Source: Nitriliruptoraceae bacterium
Lineage (GTDB): Bacteria; Actinomycetota; Nitriliruptoria; Nitriliruptorales; Nitriliruptoraceae
Reading direction: 5' to 3'
DNA length: 10,105 nucleotides
Assembly: GCA_007123425.1 (NCBI GenBank)
Contig: SKLC01000438.1
Span: forward strand, 1-10,105
The stretch's first letter is position 1; every line of letters begins with the position of its first letter. Position numbers and translations under genes: made by a program. Below the pieces are notes generated by a model. It ran no database searches, was not told the origin of the DNA, and worked only from the letters and a program-made list of their open reading frames with translations. Positions 6,317 through 10,105 of this stretch are shown here, piece by piece.

Positions 6317-7183
6317 GTGAGCAAGCGCCAGCATCAGCGTCAGCTCGACCGCGCCCGCGCCAAGCGTCGCTCCGACCGCTTCGAGCGGCGGCGGCGGCGT
6401 GCCCGCACCATCGCGATCATCGCCGCGGCGGCGCTGGTGCTCAGCGTCTTCGCGGCCGTGATCGTGGGAGCCCTGGAGGGTGACACCGCGCCGCCACCCC
6501 CCGACGAGGACCCTGAGGTCGCCGCCGAGTGCCCGCCGGCCGAGGACGTGCCCGAGGTCGACGCCGAGCAATACGACGACCCGCCCGAGATGGAGATCGA
6601 CGAGGACGCCACCTACGTGGCGACGCTGGAGACCAGCTGCGGCACGATCGAGCTGGAGCTGGACGCCGCGGGGGCCCCGATGGCCACCAACAACTTCGTC
6701 TTCCTCGCGCGCGAGGGGTTCTACGACGGGGTGGTCTTCCACCGCGTCATCCCCGAGTTCATGGTCCAGGGGGGCGATCCCGAGGGCACCGGCGCGGGTG
6801 GGCCCGGCTACACCTTCGAGGACGAGCTCGGCCCCGCCGAGGAGCACTACGAGCAGGTGCGTGAGCAGCTGCTCGCCGACCTCGACGAGCTCGAGGAGGA
6901 GGGCATGCTCGACGAGGAGGACGAGATCGACCCCGAGATGGTCCCCGGCGGCTACGAGCGCGGCCGGCTGGCGATGGCCAACTCCGGGCCCGACACCAAC
7001 GGCTCGCAGTTCTTCATCACCCACGGTGATCCGGCGATCCTGCCCGGGCCCGACTACACGCTCTTCGGCGAGGTCGTGGGAGGAATGGAGGTCGTCGACC
7101 GCATCGCGACCGAGCCCACCGACGAGACCGACGCGCCGCTCGAGCCCATCCACATCCTCAGCGTCGATATCGACGAGCGCTGA
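6317..7183 (+). CDS. Membrane-anchored cyclophilin-type peptidyl-prolyl cis-trans isomerase
   Basis: A 288-residue protein that should catalyse proline isomerisation outside the cytoplasmic membrane. Layout: a very basic N-terminus (about 3-30, many Arg and Lys), one hydrophobic helix (about 32-52) acting as a signal anchor, an acidic/proline-rich linker (54-97), then the cyclophilin domain to the end. The active-site stretch FHRVIPEFMVQGG gives Arg143, Phe148, Met149 and Gln151 (human CypA Arg55, Phe60, Met61, Gln63), and NGSQFF follows. The CypA Trp121 and His126 positions are Leu and Tyr, as in many bacterial members, so low cyclosporin sensitivity is likely. Unusual is a 40-residue acidic segment (172-211) where the neighbouring cyclophilin has six residues. 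The GTG start is supported by GTGAGG five bases upstream and by the charge-then-helix layout. Probably a folding helper for exported proteins. Confidence 0.92.
   Translation: MSKRQHQRQLDRARAKRRSDRFERRRRRARTIAIIAAAALVLSVFAAVIVGALEGDTAPPPPDEDPEVAAECPPAEDVPEVDAEQYDDPPEMEIDEDATYVATLETSCGTIELELDAAGAPMATNNFVFLAREGFYDGVVFHRVIPEFMVQGGDPEGTGAGGPGYTFEDELGPAEEHYEQVREQLLADLDELEEEGMLDEEDEIDPEMVPGGYERGRLAMANSGPDTNGSQFFITHGDPAILPGPDYTLFGEVVGGMEVVDRIATEPTDETDAPLEPIHILSVDIDER
6689..6751 (+). repeat. Near-identical patch shared with the second cyclophilin (copy 1)
   Basis: These 63 bases match 7383-7445 at 60 positions. The encoded protein stretch runs from NNFVFLAREGF to FHRVI. The match is far above that of the flanking parts of the two genes. 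Confidence 0.85.
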
Positions 7184-7207
7184 GAATCGACCCCAGGGCT
7201 CGGGGCA

Positions 7208-7213
7208 TAGGCT
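7208..7213 (+). promoter_or_regulatory. Candidate -10 box before the second cyclophilin
   Basis: TAGGCT, preceded by A, lies 40 bases before the GTG at 7254 and 24 bases after the upstream stop. TCGACC at 7187-7192 could serve as a -35 with a short 15-base spacer. It resembles the site at 4097-4102 in sequence and distance, suggesting that the second cyclophilin has its own promoter. Confidence 0.45.
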
Positions 7214-7253
7214 CCCGGCCCACGCGCACACCAGCCGACACAGGAGCCGCACC

Positions 7254-7769
7254 GTGGCACAGCAGTGGAGCAGCCCACCCGAGACCATCATCGACCCGGG
7301 GGCCGACTACCAGGCCACGATCCGCACCAACCGGGGCGACATCACCTGCAAGCTCTTCGCGAGCGAGAGCCCGGCGACGGTGAACAACTTCGTCTTCCTC
7401 GCCCGTGAGGGGTTCTACGACGGGGTGATCTTCCACCGCGTCATCGAGGGCTTCATGATCCAGGGTGGTGACCCCACCGGCACCGGTACCGGAGGTCCGG
7501 GCTACAAGTTCGCCGACGAGCTGCAGGCGGCGCGCGACCGCGGCTACCGGATGGGCACCCTCGCGATGGCCAACGCCGGCCCCGACACCAACGGCTCGCA
7601 GTTCTTTGTCACCCACCAGGACGTGGGCCTGCCGCCGCAGTACTCGGTGTTCGGCAAGGCGGTGGACGGCCTCGACGTGGTCGACGACATCGCCCGTACG
7701 CCCACCGATGCGCGCGACCGTCCGCAGGAGGACGTCGTCATCTCCACCGTCGAGATCACTGAGGCCTGA
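7254..7769 (+). CDS. Cytosolic cyclophilin-type peptidyl-prolyl cis-trans isomerase
   Basis: A compact 171-residue single-domain cyclophilin without signal peptide or membrane helix, so probably cytoplasmic. FHRVIEGFMIQGGD provides Arg62, Phe67, Met68 and Gln70 of the isomerase site, and NGSQFFVTH follows. Leu and Tyr stand at the CypA Trp121 and His126 positions. The GTG start is supported by AGGAG at 7242-7246, seven bases upstream, and by the length, which is normal for bacterial cyclophilins. The reading frame is open far upstream, but that part lies antiphase inside the previous gene and is not family-like. It is the second of two adjacent cyclophilins: this copy lacks the anchor and the acidic insertion, so the pair would serve both sides of the membrane. 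It may be transcribed alone (TAGGCT at 7208) or by read-through. Confidence 0.93.
   Translation: MAQQWSSPPETIIDPGADYQATIRTNRGDITCKLFASESPATVNNFVFLAREGFYDGVIFHRVIEGFMIQGGDPTGTGTGGPGYKFADELQAARDRGYRMGTLAMANAGPDTNGSQFFVTHQDVGLPPQYSVFGKAVDGLDVVDDIARTPTDARDRPQEDVVISTVEITEA
7383..7445 (+). repeat. Near-identical patch shared with the first cyclophilin (copy 2)
   Basis: This is the partner of 6689-6751, with three mismatches in 63 bases, covering the start of the active-site region. Confidence 0.85.
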
Positions 7770-7796
7770 GCTCCGGGAACGGCAGCGTCCCATGGC

Positions 7797-7830
7797 GACG
7801 CCAGCGTCGCGCCGCTGCGCCGCTGGCGTC
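7797..7830 (+). terminator. 10-bp stem-loop after the second cyclophilin
   Basis: GACGCCAGCG (7797-7806) pairs perfectly with CGCTGGCGTC (7821-7830). The 14-base loop can form an inner GCGC/GCGC stem (7809-7812 with 7817-7820). It begins 27 bases after the stop and has no T-tract. It is a plausible terminator for the cyclophilin genes. Confidence 0.5.
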
Positions 7831-7891
7831 CCCGTGCGTTGCTGACGTCCCCGCCGTGCCCCCTGGGCGACGCTCGTCCCCGCGTCGTGCC

Positions 7892-7930
7892 CGGCGCGGC
7901 GGCGCTCACCCCCGGCGGGACCCCGCGCCG
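7892..7930. repeat. 8-bp inverted repeat in the intergenic region
   Basis: CGGCGCGG (7892-7899) is complementary to CCGCGCCG (7923-7930), 23 bases apart, directly beside the next stem-loop. Alone it could be chance in such GC-rich DNA. Confidence 0.35.
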
Positions 7931-7931
7931 A

Positions 7932-7962
7932 CCGGTGCGCCGAGCGCAAGCCGGCGCACCGG
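7932..7962. terminator. 11-bp perfect stem-loop
   Basis: CCGGTGCGCCG (7932-7942) is perfectly complementary to CGGCGCACCGG (7952-7962), with the 9-base loop AGCGCAAGC. It lies 162 bases after the cyclophilin stop and about 25 bases before the candidate promoter of the lipoprotein gene. It may insulate that promoter as a second terminator, or it may be a protein-binding site. There is no T-tract on either strand. Confidence 0.55.
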
Positions 7963-7986
7963 GACGTGCGCTCACCGTCCGGCTGC

Positions 7987-8012
7987 AACCTTTCGCGCCT
8001 GCGACGACGTCG
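7987..8012 (+). promoter_or_regulatory. Candidate ECF-sigma-type promoter for the lipoprotein gene
   Basis: AACC (7987-7990) and CGTCG (8008-8012) are 17 bases apart, matching the general ECF pattern of an AAC-containing -35 and a CGT-containing -10. An alternative -10, CGTCT, lies at 8011-8015. The -10 overlaps the perfect 12-bp palindrome GACGACGTCGTC (8003-8014). Transcription would start near 8018-8020. No ECF sigma gene lies in this window. Confidence 0.35.
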
Positions 8013-8023
8013 TCTGTGTCAGT

Positions 8024-8042
8024 GGGTGCGACCGTCGCACCC
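8024..8042. promoter_or_regulatory. 19-bp operator-like dyad before the lipoprotein gene
   Basis: GGGTGCGAC, a single C, then GTCGCACCC: nine perfectly matched base pairs on either side of one central base. The symmetry with almost no spacer suits a dimeric DNA-binding protein better than an RNA hairpin. It lies just past the inferred transcription start and ahead of GGGGAG (8051-8056), the likely ribosome-binding site for the GTG at 8068. Confidence 0.5.
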
Positions 8043-8067
8043 CGACGGACGGGGAGCCCGCAGCCCG

Positions 8068-8850
8068 GTGCGACGCACGGTCCTTGCGCTTCTGCTGGTC
8101 GGGTTGCTGAGCTGTGCTCCCGGGACCGAAGATCAGGCCACGCCCGGCCCACCGGCCGACGCGGGCGACAAAGCCGCCGAGGACGCCGAGGGCTCAGCGG
8201 ATCCGGCCGCGTCCACCCGGGACGACCTGCCGCTCGACGCCGGCCTCGGCGAGCAGTCGCCCGGCGATGAGCGGGCACGAGGCCCCGAGGTGCTGGCGCG
8301 CGGCGACGAGCTGCGCCTGGTCCATCGCGACGGCACGCGCCCGCTCGCACACCTCGACGACGGCCGGTTCGTCCACGTCGCGGTGCGCCCCGGCGACCAC
8401 GCCGACGCGACGGTCCTGGCGCTCGCCCATGTCGACGACCGCTACGAGCTGCGCTATCTCACCATCGGCGAGGAGGGCGCCAGCGACCTCTACGGGTTCC
8501 CGTGGCGGCTGCAGGTCGATCCCGACCTCGCCGGCCACGCCGACGTGCCCCCGACCCCGGTCTGGGCGCCGGACGGCAGTGCGATCGCCTGGCTGGAGTG
8601 GGACGGCGGCGGGACCCGGCTGCGCACCGTGGCGTGGATGGACGACGACGGGGCGAACAACCCGGCGGACCAGACCGCGACCTACCGGGTCGACGAGGTG
8701 CCGGCGGGGGCCCAGCTCGAGACCTGGCTCGCCGAGGAGCCGGGCTCCGTGCTCGTGGCCGGCCATGAGCACGTGGAGTGGCGCATCGAGTTCGCACCGG
8801 GCCGCCGGGCGGTCGCGATGCCGCTGGCCCTGACCGGGACGGTGGGCTGA
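8068..8850 (+). CDS. Putative lipoprotein, WD40/TolB-like segment, function unknown
   Basis: A 260-residue protein whose start I place at the GTG at 8068. It gives a short lipoprotein signal, MRRTVLALLLVGLLSC, with lipobox LLSC and lipidation at Cys16, and GGGGAG lies eleven bases upstream. An earlier in-frame GTG at 7966 would put an Arg-rich stretch ahead of the signal and is less likely. After Cys16 comes a flexible Ala/Pro/Asp/Glu-rich linker to about residue 75, then a mostly beta-type domain. One stretch, PVWAPDGSAIAWLEW, resembles the WSPDG-type motif of TolB/WD40 propeller blades, but only one such blade is clear. I do not recognise the family. An extracytoplasmic, membrane-tethered role is expected. 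Upstream are dense inverted repeats and an operator-like dyad, suggesting dedicated regulation. The gene converges on the dehydrogenase gene with four bases between the stops. Confidence 0.78.
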   Translation: MRRTVLALLLVGLLSCAPGTEDQATPGPPADAGDKAAEDAEGSADPAASTRDDLPLDAGLGEQSPGDERARGPEVLARGDELRLVHRDGTRPLAHLDDGRFVHVAVRPGDHADATVLALAHVDDRYELRYLTIGEEGASDLYGFPWRLQVDPDLAGHADVPPTPVWAPDGSAIAWLEWDGGGTRLRTVAWMDDDGANNPADQTATYRVDEVPAGAQLETWLAEEPGSVLVAGHEHVEWRIEFAPGRRAVAMPLALTGTVG

Positions 8851-8860
8851 GGCGTCAGCC
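8845..8860. terminator. Palindrome containing both convergent stop codons
   Basis: GGCTGA (8845-8850), loop GGCG, TCAGCC (8855-8860). The left arm ends with the TGA of the lipoprotein gene and the right arm begins with the reverse-complement TGA of the minus-strand gene. The 6-bp stem could act as a small bidirectional terminator or attenuator. G-T pairs could extend it by two. There is no T-tract. Confidence 0.4.
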
Positions 8861-9907
8861 TGGCGTCGCCACCACGAGGTCGGGGTCACCGTCGACCTCG
8901 CGCAGCTCGGCGAGCACGTCCGGCAGCTCGTGGGTGGCCACGCGGCGGGGCAGGGAGCGACTGAGATCGAGCCGGTGGTCGGCGAGCAGGTCGAGCAGCT
9001 CGCCGAGGTCCTGCAGGGTCGGATCCCCGGCCCCCACCACGTCGAGCTCGTCGGCGGTCAGCCGGTCGAGGACCGCGCCGGGCAGCGCCCCCAGGCCGGT
9101 GCCCACGAGCGCCGCTCGACCACCCGGCCGCAGCGACTCCACCGCGGCCCGCAGCTGCTCGGACCGTCCGGTCAGCTCCAGGCTGCAGTCCACACCGCCC
9201 TCGGTGACCTCGCGCACCCTGGCGCCGACGTCGCCGCCCGTGGCGTCGACCGCTGCGATCGCGCCCCAGGCGAGCGCGGTGTCCCGGCGCGCGGCATCGG
9301 CATCGACCGCGACCACCTCGGCGCCCGCGAGCTGTGCGAGCAGCACGGCGTGCAGGCCCCGCCCTCCGCACCCGTGCACCGCCAGCGTGACGTCCTCGCC
9401 GACCCCGGCGCGCTTGAGGGCGTGGTAGGGGACCGCGACGGTCCGCGTGAGCATGGCGACCTGCGCGGGGTCGACATCGCCGGGGGCAGGTACCAGGTGG
9501 CGGCCGTCGACGACCACCAGACGGGCGTGGGTCCCGTCGCGCTCGAGCCCGAGGCGCCGGCCCGCGACACAGAGGTTGTCGCGGCCCGTGGTGCAGTACA
9601 CGCAGCGTCCGCACGACGCCCCGCCGTCGATGGCGACCGGATCGCCCGCGGCCCAGTCGTCCGAAGCGGTCCCGGCCGCGACCACCACGCCGGCGCCACC
9701 CCGGCCCAGGGTGCGGGGCAGCCCACGCGGCCGGATCGCGCCCGCGGTGGCCGCGAGGTCGTCGGGGTCGAGCACCGAGGCCTCCACGCGGACGAGCACC
9801 TCGTGCTCGTCGAGCGTGGGGGCGGGCAGCTCATCCAAGCGCAGCTCCCCGGCGCCACCGTCGTCAGCGGGGGCGTGGAGCCGCAGGGCGTGCTGGGGCT
9901 CGGTCAC
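8855..9907 (-). CDS. Zinc-type alcohol dehydrogenase (MDR) homologue lacking the catalytic zinc ligands
   Basis: A 350-residue medium-chain dehydrogenase/reductase. An N-terminal GroES-like domain (to about 150) is followed by a Rossmann domain with GCGGRG at 179-184 and Asp at the end of the second strand (AVVAVD-like), which fits NAD(H). The structural zinc lobe is complete: Cys99, Cys102, Cys105 and Cys113 (CX2CX2CX7C). The catalytic zinc ligands are not conserved: the usual first Cys aligns with Asp47 (SVLDPDDL), the GHE motif reads Gly68-Arg69-Gly70, and the third ligand position before YHAL is Arg155. Either it works without catalytic zinc, as quinone oxidoreductases and some ene/iminium reductases of this superfamily do, or its activity is altered. 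The GTG start has AAGGAG (9916-9921, minus strand) eight bases upstream. A partial gene on the same strand ends 47 bases upstream, so the two may be cotranscribed. Substrate unknown. Confidence 0.9.
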   Translation of the reverse strand: MTEPQHALRLHAPADDGGAGELRLDELPAPTLDEHEVLVRVEASVLDPDDLAATAGAIRPRGLPRTLGRGGAGVVVAAGTASDDWAAGDPVAIDGGASCGRCVYCTTGRDNLCVAGRRLGLERDGTHARLVVVDGRHLVPAPGDVDPAQVAMLTRTVAVPYHALKRAGVGEDVTLAVHGCGGRGLHAVLLAQLAGAEVVAVDADAARRDTALAWGAIAAVDATGGDVGARVREVTEGGVDCSLELTGRSEQLRAAVESLRPGGRAALVGTGLGALPGAVLDRLTADELDVVGAGDPTLQDLGELLDLLADHRLDLSRSLPRRVATHELPDVLAELREVDGDPDLVVATPG

Positions 9908-9915
9908 GGCGCCTG

Positions 9916-9921
9916 CTCCTT
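9916..9921 (-). promoter_or_regulatory. Ribosome-binding site of the dehydrogenase gene
   Basis: AAGGAG on the minus strand, eight bases before the GTG at 9907. It supports that start codon. Confidence 0.75.
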
Positions 9922-9954
9922 ACATCTCGGCCCGGGGTCGCGGCGCGTCCCCGG

Positions 9955-10105
9955 TCAGCGCGAGGGGGGTGGTGGCGGCGGGTCCTCGTCGTCGCCCGCG
10001 GCCCCATCGTCGCCCACAGGCCCTTCCTCGTGTGCGGCGCTCTCGTCGTCGCCCGCTCCCTCGGGGCCGCCGGTCTCCGGCTCGCGGCCCTCGGCGCCCG
10101 GCCCG
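9955..10105 (-). CDS. C-terminal end of a gene running in from the right edge (partial)
   Basis: The minus strand is open from the window edge to a TGA at 9955-9957, giving 49 residues. They are strongly acidic and low in complexity: Gly-Asp-Asp recurs three times, then come EDPPPPPPSR and the stop. About five of six codons end in G or C, as in the neighbouring real genes, and the stop lies 47 bases ahead of the dehydrogenase gene on the same strand, which supports a coding tail. Such acidic, proline-rich tails are common disordered ends in high-GC actinobacteria, and nothing here identifies the protein. No start is inside the window. It could also be chance open frame, since GC-rich DNA has few stops. 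Confidence 0.55.
   Translation of the reverse strand, partial: GPGAEGREPETGGPEGAGDDESAAHEEGPVGDDGAAGDDEDPPPPPPSR

Noticed and set aside
7797..7962. CRISPR array or integron-type site
   Set aside because: The repeats are inverted, of differing sequence and unevenly spaced. There are no regular spacers and no cas or integrase gene nearby.
7839..8270. 143-residue plus-strand frame in the interval before the lipoprotein gene
   Set aside because: It has no motif, runs through several inverted repeats and then overlaps the lipoprotein gene in another frame.

Overview
The window reads as chromosomal DNA of a very GC-rich actinomycete-type bacterium. Third codon positions are almost all G or C, GTG starts are frequent, two genes have TAGGCT-type -10 boxes about 40 bases before their starts, and several gene families have actinobacterial character: a duplicated 3-hydroxyacyl-CoA dehydrogenase, a small CxxC/HxH protein, and a MurA with Asp in place of the usual Cys. 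Many proteins are rich in Asp and Glu. I cannot name the genus. I see no insertion sequence, CRISPR array, tRNA, rRNA or clear sign of recent transfer.

Bases 158-3940 (+) form a tightly overlapping cell-envelope operon: murA (first committed step of peptidoglycan synthesis), an exported SpoIID/LytB-domain protein with a C-terminal membrane anchor, and a CPBP-family intramembrane protease. murA probably starts on a leaderless GTG.

Bases 4141-6227 (+) hold a 594-residue fusion of two complete 3-hydroxyacyl-CoA dehydrogenase units (fatty-acid or aromatic-CoA catabolism). A perfect 13-bp GC stem-loop follows, then a 77-residue putative metal-binding protein. Bases 6317-7769 (+) hold two consecutive cyclophilins: one membrane-anchored with an acidic insertion, one short and cytosolic. 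They share a nearly identical DNA patch.

Bases 7770-8067 have no gene but are crowded with inverted repeats. They also hold an ECF-type promoter candidate and a 19-bp operator-like dyad just ahead of a lipoprotein gene (8068-8850, +). That gene converges with a minus-strand zinc-type alcohol dehydrogenase homologue (8855-9907) that has kept the structural zinc site but lost all three usual catalytic zinc ligands. Upstream of it on the same strand, at the window edge, is the acidic, proline-rich C-terminus of another gene.

Most genes are conventional. The best candidates for new biology are the zinc-ligand-less dehydrogenase, the two-cofactor signature of the tandem dehydrogenase, and the regulatory region before the lipoprotein gene. 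I did not find a convincing new multi-gene system.
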